A stretch of 64,000 nt of DNA from Platanthera guangdongensis (taxonomy: Eukaryota; Streptophyta; Magnoliopsida; Asparagales; Orchidaceae). The DNA lies in contig CM077153.1 in assembly GCA_039583875.1 (NCBI GenBank), positions 66,596,482 to 66,660,481 of the forward strand, given 5' to 3'. The position numbers were made by a program, and so were the translations under genes. Positions 22,111 to 33,374 of the stretch are shown piece after piece. Under the pieces are notes generated by a model that was given only the letters and a program-made list of their open reading frames with translations, was not told where the DNA came from and searched no databases. Each line of letters opens with the position of its first letter. Position 1 is the first letter of the stretch.

Positions 22111-23010
22111 ATTATCTACAATGGAAGTATCTGTCATAGGATTTGAAAGAATTAAGGATGAATATGTTCAATGCCCGAATTTTAAGGATATATACTTAGC
22201 CGCTCAGGACAATTCCCCTTCTACTATCTCTACATACTACATCCGTGACGGTTATCTATTTAAGCATACGCAATTATGTATTCCCCGCTCTTCGTTATGC
22301 CATTTTATTATATGGGAGTTACATAGTGGAGGGTTAGGTGGACATTTTGGTCGAGATAAAACTATAACACTAGTAGAGGACAAATTCTTTTGGCCGGGCC
22401 TCAAACCAATGATCAATAAAATTGTAGGGAGTTGTGTATGTCAATTAGCGAAAGGTAACAAGACCAACGCTGGTTTTTACACACCACTTTTGATTCCGTT
22501 TGTTCCATGGGAGGACGTTAGCATGGACTTCTTATTGGGCCTACCCCTGACATTTAGGTAACACGATTCCATTCTGGTCGTAGTGGATCGATTTTCCAAA
22601 ATGTCCTACTTTATCGCTTGTCATAACACCAACGATGCATCACATGTTGCTAAGTTGTACTTCAAGGAGGTCGTGGCACATCGGGGCATCCCCAAAACGA
22701 TAGTGACTGATAGGGACGTTAAATTTACTAGCTATTTTTGGAAAACACTTTGGAAGCTTTTGGGTACTAGACTTATGTTTTCATCGGCCTATCATCCCCA
22801 AACGGATGGACAAACGGAAGTGGTTAACCGAAGCTTGGGTGGTTTACTTCGTTGTTTAGTGGGTGATCAAAAAGCTACGTGGGACCTTATTCTTCCTCAT
22901 GCTCAATTAGCTTACAATAATTCTAAGAATAGGTCCACCGGTTTATCTCCAAATGAGATCGTGCATGGATATAAGGCGCTTGTATCTCTTGACTTGGTTC
23001 CATAACCACC
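22111..23010 (+). pseudogene. Element B integrase, zinc domain and core
   Basis: The zinc-binding part, ELHSGGLGGHFGRDKTI to GSCVCQLAKGNKTNAG, has lost the second conserved Cys spacing (CVCQ in place of CxxCQ). The core has WEDVSMDFLLGLP (first Asp), then a stop at 22559-22561. It continues SILVVVDRFSKMSYFI, IVTDRDVKFTSYFWKTL (second Asp) and HPQTDGQTEVVNRSL (Glu). A stop at 23003-23005 ends this frame. Confidence 0.9.
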
Positions 23011-23734
23011 ATCTTTTAAATCCAGTAAATTTGCACAGGACTTCTCCTCGCACGTTCACACTCTCCATAAGCACATTAGCGAGACGTTAGCTAAACAATA
23101 TGTTATTTATCAATTGAATGCTAACGTACATAGGCGATCAGTCCCCTTGAATATTAGTGATTTGGTAATGGTTCATCTTATCCCTGAATGGATGCCATCG
23201 GCACCTTAAAGAAATTGGTGAATAGGAGAGCCGGTCCTTTTCGGGTTTTAAAAAGGCTAGGCGAAAATGCATATTTATTAAAGTTACCCGTTGATTGGGG
23301 AATCTCCCCTGTTTTTAACGTTTTGGATTTAACGCTTTATGTCGCTCCACCACCTGAACTTTCTGTCTCTCCGTTTAATATTTCCACTATACCTTCTAAT
23401 GGGGTGGGGGTGAGATTGTTTCTGGATAGCTCTCCCCTTCGGATTCTCTGGGAGGTATGTTGCCTATAGATGATGAAACCAGTTTTTCTTCATTGCCTAA
23501 CGCATTTCCAAGGTTCCCCCGAACCGTTTTCTTGCCTGACAGGATTTTGCAGGATGCAGTGTTTCTCACTCCCGACGGTGACATTCATAGGTTTTTGGTC
23601 CGGTGGCGTGGCCGTCCTGCTTCGGACGACTCTTGGCTCTCTGCCTCGGAGGTGGATCTTCTAGATGAGGATCTCTTACGCCGTTACCTTCCCGCCCACT
23701 CATCGGTGATGAGTCCTTTTGAACGGGGGAGGAT
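23011..23734 (+). pseudogene. Element B integrase C-terminus and chromodomain
   Basis: After a frame change near 23185 comes NRRAGPFRVLKRLGENAYLL and ISPVFNVLDLTLY, the GPY/F module. Another frame change near 23450 leads to the chromodomain-like block ILQDAVFLTPDGDIHRFLVR, WRGRPASDDSWLSASEVDLL. Such domains help target integration to heterochromatin. The frame does not stop before the polypurine tract: it runs on into the 3' LTR. The purine tract GAACGGGGGAGGAT occupies 23721-23734. Confidence 0.85.
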
Positions 23735-24927
23735 TTATGGCGACGGCCACCACAACGGCCAACTTGGTGATGAAGATGACGTCCATGGCGCACTTGGTGA
23801 TCATGGGGTAGTGGCGGATGATGATGATGATCCACCGGCCAAAGACTTGCGGCGCCGTAGCGGTCACGGCTACAATCTTTGCCCATGCAACAATATTTAA
23901 ATTTAATTTATCATGCTAGTTTGTGGACTGCATTTATCCATTTATGTGGTTTGTATTAAACTATTTTATTTCTGTCATTTTGAACTTGTGGTGTGTGTTT
24001 AGCCACTAATTTTGGGCTGCTAATAGCCCCTTGGATGTAAGTCTTATATAAGGCCAAAACTCTTTTTGTCATTTAGACAAATATTGAAATCAACCAAGAA
24101 TTTTCCAAAACCTAATTTCCTATCTTCCCCCTCCCTCTCTCCTTGCCGCCGCCCAAGGGTGTCTCCCCTCCTTCAAGATCTTGGCTGCCCCCTCTCTCAC
24201 TTCTTATTCTCTTTTCTTCCCTAATCACTCTTCCTTACTACATCCTCTCATCCACGTTTCTATCCAACAATCTCTAAGGTTTTCGGCCAACCTTGGAGAA
24301 GAAGATACAAGTGCAAGAAAGAAAGGTTTGGGTGAACTTCTACGGCGTGAAGTGGGGAAGACAGACGAGTTCTTCACCCGTTGTGCGCTTCTTGCTGATT
24401 TCGAGGGAAGAGCGATTATTTCTTGTGGATCCAAAAATCTCGGATCTACGTTTCCGAGAGGGGTAATGAAATTCCTACTCAAGAGATTTTCCCTCTTTGA
24501 TAGTTCTTGTGGTGGACGATTTTTGCGTGGATTTTTCCAATCCTTAATTTTCGCGGTATTACTCATAATAGATTTGTGATTTTTGTTTGTTTTTTGATAA
24601 CTCCCGAGAGGATTGGTGATCCTCGCTTTTTCTTTAGTTGGGATAGATCCTACCACTTTCGAATCGTGATTTCTTTGGTGGATCTATTTTGGTACAACTC
24701 TAAGCTCGTCGGAACCAATACTGTTCCTTTTAGTCTGAGAGGATTTTGGCCTATAGCTAATCTCCGATCCACTTGCGGTTCGGCTACCCGTAAGTTAGCG
24801 CGAGAGATAAATAAAAATCCATTGTATTTGATGTGTTTCATTAGTGTGCGGAAAAGAGGGCGTTGGACGTAGCGAGAGTCGTCGATACGCCGTCCATATA
24901 GGATCTTTTTAGGACGGGACTACATCA
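23735..24927 (+). repeat. 3' LTR of element B, including the end of the pol frame
   Basis: It is collinear with 7861-9055 and differs by scattered substitutions. The first two bases are TT where the 5' copy has TG. The pol frame entering from the left continues for about 55 codons, with a run of Asp residues and GDHGVV blocks, and stops at TAA 23898-23900. In the 5' copy the same frame ends GHGYNLRPRNNI, which resembles the basic tail of many gypsy polyproteins. Confidence 0.93.
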
Positions 24928-25497
24928 CTGTGAATCCAGCATCTGCTTCTAATCTACAGGGCAGAGATAAGTAGAATTCACCTAGCACTTAATTATACTA
25001 AATATTTGTTAAATTGCTAAATTTATGTAGTTTAGAGAGAAGATATTTGAAATTGAAGTCTGAGATGGAGTGAGACAATTGTCTAAAACCTCTTCTCAAT
25101 AAATAAGTTAGTGGCTCACATGTTCACTATGCCACAAGATGTAACTAGATTCAACATCCTCAAAATTGACATAGGCATGTTGAAGCTAGTTCAAATTGCA
25201 CTCCACTAGGACACATATTATAATGTGCATTACAGGTCATCTTAATACCTGCTGATTAGGCAAATTTAGTATTACTAAAGGAGTCAAAAGCAATTCAATT
25301 GTTAAAGAAATGGTCAACCAATTAAGACCAAGAAGTCAAAGGTTGAGGAAAATAAGCTTACTCAACTAAATCTACTGATTAATTAACATGCGGATAAGAC
25401 CCGAGATTCAATCCCAGCCGTTGATCAAAATTTATCAACAAAATAGGTAAGTGACTTTCCACCTTCTCTTAAGAAATAACTATAAATAGTAGAGCTT
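24928..25497 (+). other. Element A sequence right of B: trace of the RNase H end and spacer
   Basis: CTGTG (24928-24932) is the right copy of the imperfect target duplication of B. At about 25130-25190 a stretch including TTGACATAGGCATGTTGAAG resembles the end of RNase H of element C (KFNSFKFDLGMLI), but with stops. The rest is AT-rich and matches the pol to env-like spacer by position. No open frame of note is present. Confidence 0.55.
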
Positions 25498-28380
25498 GTG
25501 CATAAAGCAAAGTCACTGTTCCTTGCCCTCTCCCGCCTGTATTCGCCGAATCGACGGAAAGTCGTTCTCACTAGCTCTCACAAATTCTCTAGCAAAATGG
25601 CACCCAAAAGTCACGATTTCCTATTCGAGGGTTCGGAATTGGTGAGAAATGGATTCAAAGATGCTCCTGAAGAGGTACAGTATGTTCTTCATCTTCTCCG
25701 AACATCTGACCTAGAATTCATCCTGTCAGAACCCTATTTACTATGGAAGCGAGAGGTTCTGGAATTATTCTCCAATGTCAGGGGAAATTCTACAGTAGAG
25801 AAAATCAAGACTACTGTAAGTGAAACAAGAGTCAAGATAACACCAAGAAGGCTAGCCAAACCCCTAAAGCTGACAGAATTCTCTGCAACTGATGACGAAG
25901 ACGAACTGTAGCGTGATGATGTAAATACTGCCATGAAATGGTGTGGGTTGTCCAAGCACTCCACCGGATCAATCCTAAGGAAGGAACTGAACATGAAGTC
26001 AAGTTCTTGGTAGATGTCATCGGGAAAGCTCTGTTATGTAAAACAGGCTCCCACAATAAGATCTCGAAAAAGATGTTCGACCTGATGAGCAGGGTCATAT
26101 TGACTAGAAGAACTGACTGGGGAAGAATTATATTTGAAAGGATTACTGAATGTATGACCATACCGAATTTAGGGAGAATTCTTTCCCTATTTCTGCGACA
26201 AAGATTCTGAACTTGAAGTTGGAGCAAGAATACATCACATGAGAAGAATAGACTACAAGATGCTGGAAAGGTGGGACAGGGTACTTCAACCCCATAGAGC
26301 ATCAGCTGCAGAAAAGAAAGGAAAGAAGATAGCAGCTCTGAGCCTAGCTCCTCTAGAAGCTCTTCTAATGAGGAAGAACCTCATAATCCAGAAATTACAT
26401 CTTCTGCTGAAGAGTCCAGGAAGGACATGAACACTTAGGTATCAGCCTCTTCAGAACTTACCCAATTAAGTCTTATACGTAGACCTGAGTCAGATACTAT
26501 CCCTGAGGATGATGTGCCTACTACTGAGATGGATGAAACAGTGGCAAAGGAAGTTGTTGACAAGATCTCTGTAAGGATGGAGGAAGATTCTTCCAGACTT
26601 GATGATACAGATGGGTATTTGCCTATATCTGATGATACTGATGTTCCCAGGCCTCAGAGTGAGGGGGAGATCAATTTGAATTATGAAATAGAAATTACAA
26701 TGTCTGAAGATGAGCATCTTCTGAAAAAAGTCATGGAAATTGCATTTACTAAGGACAAGACTGCAATGGCTGAGGGGAAGCAGCTTGTAGAAGAAATAAT
26801 GCAAGATACATTAGTAGTGAGTGGGCAATTTCAGATCCCCTCAATGGAAATTCAGCCTACAGATGATACTACTGCTGCTGCTGCTAACCTGCATGCAAAT
26901 GAAGGCATGGCAGAGGTTAAGGGGGGTTCCATTTAAACTCCCTTCTCATGAAGTACATGATCTACTCTCCTCTGAATCTGAGAAAGAGGAATCTAGTTAT
27001 GAGAAAACACACTCCTCAGTACATACATAGAATTGCCAGTTCAAGAGTGACTCTGCATAAGGAACAGGGAACAGGCCAACATAGGAAGCTCTAGATGAAG
27101 GTGCCTCTGCTCAACCAAACCAGATGCCAGCAACATTCCTAGCCCAGCTAAAGGGGTTGCTGGATGAACAGAGGAGAGCATTAGAAAATTATGTGGATGA
27201 AGCCCTTAAAGATATCAAGAATGATTTGGCAATAGAGATCAAATCTATAAGATTTGAAGCAAACTTGCTGAAAGGAGAAACTGTCAAGTTTTTTGCAAGA
27301 GCTGCTCCAGTTGTAGACTATACCATGGAGAAGCTGGATGTGTCAAGACAGAATATAGTCATTATCATAGAAAATCAACAAATTCAGGCTAACAACTCGG
27401 TGACCATTCATGAAAATGATAAAGTTCTGAGGAATGAACAGAACACAACTAACTTTGCCAAAGTGGAAGCCTGTACTAAGCTACTTGATGACCATATGCT
27501 AGAAGTAAAGAATCATGTTACTGCAGGAGTTAATTATCTAGAAACAGAAAGAAGCAAGGCCTACACCTCCCAGACCATTAAATTAATTGAAGAAGTCAAA
27601 AGGGGGGAGTGTGAGGCTATAAGAACTAATACTGAAAACATGGTCTAGGCAACCAATGTGTTGAGAGGCTCATTGGGAATAGAGCCAGTGCAATATGATA
27701 ACATCTCAATGATGTCTGCTCATGTGCTAAAGGCTTTGAACAAAGAGCCTGCTCAGCAAGATCATCAGAGTTATCGGTACATAGAAGAATATGATAGTGC
27801 TGCCAGTGGGGAGGGAAGTCCACTATTGCTGAGATTCCTTCCTTCAGTCCCACTGTAGACCAGACATTACTAACCAAAGAAATGACTGCAACTGCTAAAA
27901 CTGAAGAAGAAATCAGGATGAGGAAGAGAAAATACAAAGACGAAATGGAGAAAAGACCTAATTTCGAGCAATGGAGCCCTGAGTCCAGATCCATCATTAT
28001 GCTTGCTTGGGATCAGGTCAAAAACAAAAGGTCAAATAGAGAAAAATGGTATATCAAAATGGAATGGGCAAGATTGAGAAGAGGGAAACTGAAAGGAGAA
28101 TTTATTTGAAGAACAAGAATGCTAACACCTTGGCTCCTGGTGTAGTTGAACCCTCTAAGTACTTCCCCAAGCCCTTCGGCTATTTTCAAAGACAGATAGA
28201 CAAAGCTGAAGCTGAAGCTGAAAAGGAAAAAAGCAACTAAGACAAAGGCAATTGATGAAGCAGACAAGAAGGGAAAGAAGATAGCTGGACCAGAAGACAG
28301 ACCTGCAAAGAAATCCAAGGGCAGTTGGATTATGATAAGGGAACCTGAAACTTGAAAAGTTCCAGGTTCTGCTTATAGGG
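25498..28380 (+). pseudogene. Element A env-like ORF (ORF3), broken
   Basis: An N-terminal block reads FLFEGSELVRNGFKDAPEEV, LLWKREVLELFSNVRG and VKITPRRLAKPLKL. A central block has KISKKMFDLMSRVILTR and PNLGRILSLFLRQRF. Acidic low-complexity regions (26300-27000) follow. Next comes a region starting MPATFLAQLKGLLDEQRRAL (27124) that is probably coiled coil. The C-terminal part ends FGYFQRQIDKAEAEAEKEKS. Element C has the same architecture. Stops at about 25909, 26010, 26436, 26933, 27028 and 27646 and several frame changes disable it. The position after pol fits the env-like ORF of Sireviruses. I see no signal peptide or clear membrane segment, so an envelope role is not shown. Confidence 0.65.
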
Positions 28381-28550
28381 CTAAGGGATGTGACATTTTG
28401 TTTCATGCACAAACATTATAATTCCTTATATGTTAAATGAAATATCATTTTTAATGATTATGATTTTTCTGATTTATGTTGTGTTTGTATTTTTTGTATA
28501 TGTAGCATAAGTATGTCAGTGTATACATTGGCATAGGTTTTGACTTCTTC

Positions 28551-28564
28551 AAATAGGGGGAGAT
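28551..28564 (+). other. Polypurine tract of element A
   Basis: The tract AAATAGGGGGAGAT runs directly up to the TGTTGGG start of the 3' LTR. Confidence 0.88.
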
Positions 28565-31095
28565 TGTTGGGTACATTGACCCCAATGTCCTGGATTTGAA
28601 GAAGACCTAGCAAACAATGTATACACATGTGGTGATCTAACTTGTGCTCAAGTTTAGTGATTGCAGGATGTCCTGGCAACAATGTTGGGACAGGTAGCCT
28701 AAGTGTCTAGGTCAGGTAAACATTTACCTAAGATGTGGATAGACAGAAATCTGTCTAAGTCAACATGCGTTGAGTGAAGGTTACTCACTTAACGCCAGAT
28801 GACTTATAGTGCTGAGTGGAGCCTATATAGTCAAAGCCAAAGGAGTGGCAAGCTGAGAAAGTGGCTAAGTACACAGGCATTGAGTGAAGTCAACTTACTC
28901 AACGTCATACAGCTAAAGGCTGTGAGATAGGCAAAGCCTAAGAAGAAATGAGCAAAATAGTGGCTAAGTCCACATACGTTGAGTGAGTATCACTCACTCA
29001 ACTCCATGCTCTATACTAGTTGAGTATTGCATTGTAAGTCAAAGTCACATCAAAGTTGTGTTGATATTTGACTAAGTCCATAAGCATTGAGAGAGGCAAG
29101 ATCACTCAATGTCATATGATAAAGCGTTGAATGTATCTCATCTAGTTAGTGTGTGTTTTCAGACACAGAAATTTGTCTATGTTCAAATACATTGAGTGGA
29201 GCTTACTCACACAACGCCAAGGAGAAGAAAATTTTGGCTAAGGCAGAAAGCGTTGAGTAAGGCGTGCTCACTCAACGCCATTTCTCAAAAAATCTGGCTA
29301 AGGTAAAAAGCGTTGAGTGAGGCGTGGTCACTCAACACTCTTAACGCTTAAGATGCTGGAGATGCGGAAAATTAGTTAAGGCAGAAAGCGTTGAGTAAGG
29401 AATGCTCACTCAACACTCTCAACGCCGAAATTACAGAAAGCATGGCTATGGTATAAGGCGTTGAGTGAGGTGTGCTCACTCAACGCTCTCAACGTCAAGC
29501 ATAAAGAAATGGCTGAAGAATAAGCTAAGGCATAAAGCGTTGAGTGAGTCTTGCTCACTCAACGCTGTCAATGCCTAGATAGACAGAATTTTGTCTAAGT
29601 ACATTAGCGTTGAGTGAAGCTCACTCACTCAACGCCTATTCTACTGATGCTCGATTTTTGACTAAGTCCACAGGTGCTGACGTCAGCAAGTCAACAAGAC
29701 AACCTTATTCTAATTATTAGCGGCAAAGCTACAGTACATGACAAAAGGCATCGCAGAGCTACTATACGACGGTAAACGTTAAATCAAGATAGCAGCTGGT
29801 CATCAATGGTGTGGGGCCCACTACTAAAATAGTCATTGTGTTGCAATCAATAAAAGGAAGAGACTTTTGACATAAGTGAGTAGTTGAAAAAGCAGTTCAT
29901 CCTCATCGTCATTGTTGCTGTGAAGAGAAGAACATAGAACAAAAATACTGGAGGTCTAAAGGCTCAACAAGATAGTTGTTTGTCTTCATCTTCGACTACA
30001 GCAAGATCAGCGCAAATCTCTGAAGAGGGGAAAGAAAGTTAGCTGGTGTCATTATCCATCTGCACCAGCAGGTTCTTCACAGATCCAGCAGTATAACTCT
30101 AAAGAAAATCTACTGGAGGCTGTGAAGAAGAAGCTAGGGCTGAATCTCCTCAGCCCAGGAAAGAAAGAAGAAGCGGGACTGTTTTCTGCTAGTTACTTCC
30201 AACACAAGTCAAGTATCCTTATTATTATGAAGAAGTTGAGCTAAAATTTTTTCAGCTCAGGTAGCAACAAGTTTTGTTGCAGTAACTTCGCAGATCCAGC
30301 AGAACAAATCCCTAGTATTGTGAAGAAGAAATTAGGACAGAGTGTATCTCAGTTCATGTAAAGGTAGACTCGGGAAATATATTCCTGGAGTAAAAGTTGG
30401 GCTGAGTCTATCTCAGTCAAAGTAGATTGGCACAGAGAAATTTCTCTTGTGTCCAATCAAGAACCTCACCAACTCACTTCAATCATATAGCATCCTTTTG
30501 GATCTGAGTGGTAGGAGCAAGTTTTCTCTGAGGTATGATTCTGTTGATAATCTGAGTTGTAGGACTTGGTTTCAAGTCTGAGGTAGGTGGTTAATTGATC
30601 ACTAAGCTGTAGGATAGGAATACTATCTGAGTGTAGGACCTTTGGGTTTAAGGTAGGAACCCTAGTGGATCTGAGGTAGGGCTGTCCACCCAGCCTGAGT
30701 GTAAGGCCTTTGGCTTGAGGTAGATGATCTGTTGATCACTAAGTTGTAGGCCCTTGTGGTTGAGTTGTAGGTCTTGGAGGAGACTGAAAGATCCTGAGGG
30801 ATATGAGGTGTAAGCTCTTTAAAGAAGAGTTTTAGAGAAGTACCCAGTCCAGCAAGATAGTTGGATAGGTAGGAGGGAAGTGGATGTACCCTTGTTATGG
30901 GAACCAATATAAATCTTGTGTGCTTTTACGTGTTGGCTTTATTGCAGGTTGCATGTCTTGAAAGCAGAATATAATCAACTAATAAAGCATTCAACTAAAG
31001 TAAAATAAAAGATAGTCACTAAGGACTAAGAAACCTATTCACCCCCCCCCCCCCCCGCTAGGTGATTTAGCTATCCTTGAAATCAAAGACTTTTA
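28565..31095 (+). repeat. 3' LTR of element A
   Basis: It is collinear with 3596-6171, with scattered substitutions and small indels. Its hairpin array is at 28745-29640 and keeps more intact ACGC arms than the 5' copy. A C run at 31044-31056 corresponds to the longer one in the 5' LTR. It ends GACTTTTA and is followed by the target duplication TCTAC. Confidence 0.93.
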
Positions 31096-31100
31096 TCTAC

Positions 31101-33004
31101 AACTTGAAAAATCAAGTTGTAGAAGAATTTGTTGATGTAGTATTTGATGAGTTATCAATGATTAATAGTGAGCCTCCAAGCCCCTCTAGATCTGCAGGTG
31201 TAGAGTTGAAGATGGACAAACTAACCATCAAGGACAATACTCCAACTACCCTAGTAGATGATGGAGTATGCATTCCAGAAGGAGATCTTAGTGCACCTTA
31301 CATGGATGAAGATCATCAAGATCTAGCCAATGAAGTTCTTGATGCAGAAGTAAGAATGCCTCCAGCAGTCAGTCACTTGAGGGATCATCCCAGAGATAAA
31401 ATAATTGGATATGCTAGCCATGTGGTTACAATAAGGAGCAAAAGCCAGAACATTGCAATGTACTCCAGCTTCCTGTCTCAGGTAGAACCCAAAAAAGTTT
31501 GAAGATGCCAACATTTATCCATTTTAGATTGTGGTTATGCAATAGGAACTAAACCAGTTCAAGAGATGCAAGGTCTGGAATCTGGTTCCCAGACCACAAC
31601 GTCATAACATCATTGGAACCAAGTGGATCTACATGAATAAGTTAGATGAAAATGGAGTTATAATTAAAAACAAAGCTAGACTGGTGGCTAAGGGATATAG
31701 ACAAGATGAAGGTATTAACTTTGATCTAACTTTTGCCCCAGTTGCTAGACTAGAAAACATAAGACTATTTCTTGCATATGGGCACACAAGGGATTCCAGG
31801 TCTACCAGATGATGTGAAGTCAACCTTCCTGAATGGTAACCTAAGAGAGGAGGTCTATGTTGAGCAGACATCAAGTTTTGTTAATCCTAACTCACTTAAT
31901 TATGTTTATAAGCTTAGGAAAGCATTGTATGGGTTGAAGCAAGCCCCTAGGGCATGATATGAGACCATGTCTAGCTTTCTCATTGAGAATAAATTCTCAT
32001 GGAAAAATATAGACAAGGCATTGTTCCTAAGGGAATCCAAGGGTAAGATCATTCTAGTCCAAATTTATGTTGATGACATAATCTTTGGGTCTAGTGTTGA
32101 TAACCTCTGCAAGAAGTTTGCTAAATATATGTAAGGGAAGTTTGAGATGAGCAGTATGGGTGAGTTTAAGTACTTTTTGGGACTCCAAGTAAGACAGTTT
32201 GAAAATGAATTGTCAATTTCTCAGTCTAAGTTCACTAGGGAGTTAATTAGAAAATTTGGTATGGAGTGTGCCTCCATAATGAAAACTCACATGAGGTCAA
32301 GTATGTCAATAGACAAGGATGAGACAGGGAAACCTATTGATGAATCCTTGTATAGAGGCATAATTGGCTCCCTCATCTATCTTATTGCTAGTAGGCCAGA
32401 CACCATGTATGCTACATGCGTTTGTGCTAGATACCGGGCTTGCCCTAAGGAGTCTCATTATTCTGCTGTAAAAAGAATTCTGAGATATCTTAAGGGCACA
32501 CCAGATCTTGTCTTATGGTACCCTAGGAATAGTGATTTTGAACTAACATGGTATTCAGATGCATATTTTGTAGGTTATAGAGAATACAGGAAAAGCACAT
32601 CTGGCTCCTGTCAATTCTTAGGAGGAAGACTTGTATCTTGGAGCAACAAGAAGCAGATTAGTGTTTCCATATCAACATCTGAGTCAGAATATATATCAGC
32701 AGGGAGTTGCTATGCTCAGCTGCGGTGGATCCAGCACTAGCTCCAAGACAACAACCTAAAGCTAAGTAACACTCCAATGTATTGCAATTCTACTAGTGCA
32801 ATCTCTTTTGCTAGAAATCTTGTCTCTCACAGTATGACTAAGCACATAGAGATTAGGTATCACTTTATTAGAGAGCATGTGGAATGTGAAGACATCAGTC
32901 TTGAATTTATCCCCACTAATAAGCAAGTAGCTGATATCTTCACCAAACCACTAGATGAAGCCAAGTTTAACTCCTTCAAATTTGATTTGGGTATGTTGAT
33001 TTAG
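31101..33004 (+). pseudogene. Element C integrase end, reverse transcriptase and RNase H
   Basis: The segment begins NLKNQVVEEFVDVVFDE, which continues the integrase tail cut at 3595. RT blocks are [51 protein letters not shown] and [12 protein letters not shown]. The catalytic region IYVDDIIFGSS is at about 32066. RNase H has SGSCQFLGGRLVSWSNKKQ, STSESEYISAGSC and the final KQVADIFTKPLDEAKF. Stops occur at about 31500, 31957, 32132 and 32738, with a frameshift near 31790. The last ORF ends at TAG 33002-33004. This is a typical copia RT-RH. Confidence 0.9.
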
Positions 33005-33374
33005 TTCAGCTTCAGTATCTCTCCATATATATTTTTTTGCAGGTAGTTTTACTCCTTACAGGATAACATAGAAGAAATGAACTAAGTGTCCAGGAGTCGA
33101 GTGCATTGAGTCTAAGTACTCAGGCGTCGAGTGTGTCGAGTCCACTCAACGCTTACTCCCAGGATCGTCGATTTGCATCCAACTATCGGAATTAAATCAC
33201 AGTTGTTGATCACTTAGTGATCAAACAAAAGGTACATGCCTCTCCACATTCTCTACTTAGAGGCAAGTATAAATATACCTAAGTGTGCTTAGAATAAGAA
33301 ACACTATTCTCGACCCTTGTATTGTTATCTCCCTGCGACGAAAACTCTGAAAATCAACAGCAACTCTCAGAAGA
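33005..33374 (+). other. Spacer between pol and the env-like ORF of element C
   Basis: No coding signal is seen. At 33095-33150 the words GTCGAGTG, GTGTCGAGTCCACTCAACGC appear, a short version of the LTR hairpin motif outside the LTR. The same position in element A (25200-25490) lacks them. Confidence 0.5.

Larger units (their letters stand above)
7861..24927 (+). mobile_element. Element B: Ty3/gypsy chromovirus, interrupted by element H
   Basis: LTRs of 1195 and 1193 bp flank a primer site at 9060, a gag start, protease, RT, RNase H, integrase and a C-terminal chromodomain, in gypsy order (INT after RH). The flanking pentamers TTGTG and CTGTG match at four of five bases, so the insertion borders are probably exact. 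The middle of gag is missing and the Tat element H occupies its place. The coding region has several frameshifts and stops, so it is not active. The chromodomain assigns it to the chromoviruses; the clade is uncertain. Confidence 0.9.
3596..31095 (+). mobile_element. Element A: pol-less Sirevirus-like copia element, itself holding elements B and H
   Basis: It is bounded by two long LTRs (3596-6171 and 28565-31095) and a perfect 5-bp target duplication. A tRNA-iMet primer site follows the left LTR and a purine tract precedes the right one. Without element B (17.07 kb), the internal part is only about 5.3 kb. It holds the second half of gag, the first few codons of a protease, a trace of the very end of RNase H, and an env-like ORF. 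The UBN2 half of gag, and integrase, reverse transcriptase and most of RNase H, are absent, although element C of the same family has them. It therefore looks like a non-autonomous derivative that was mobilised in trans. A deletion after insertion is the alternative. Confidence 0.88.
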
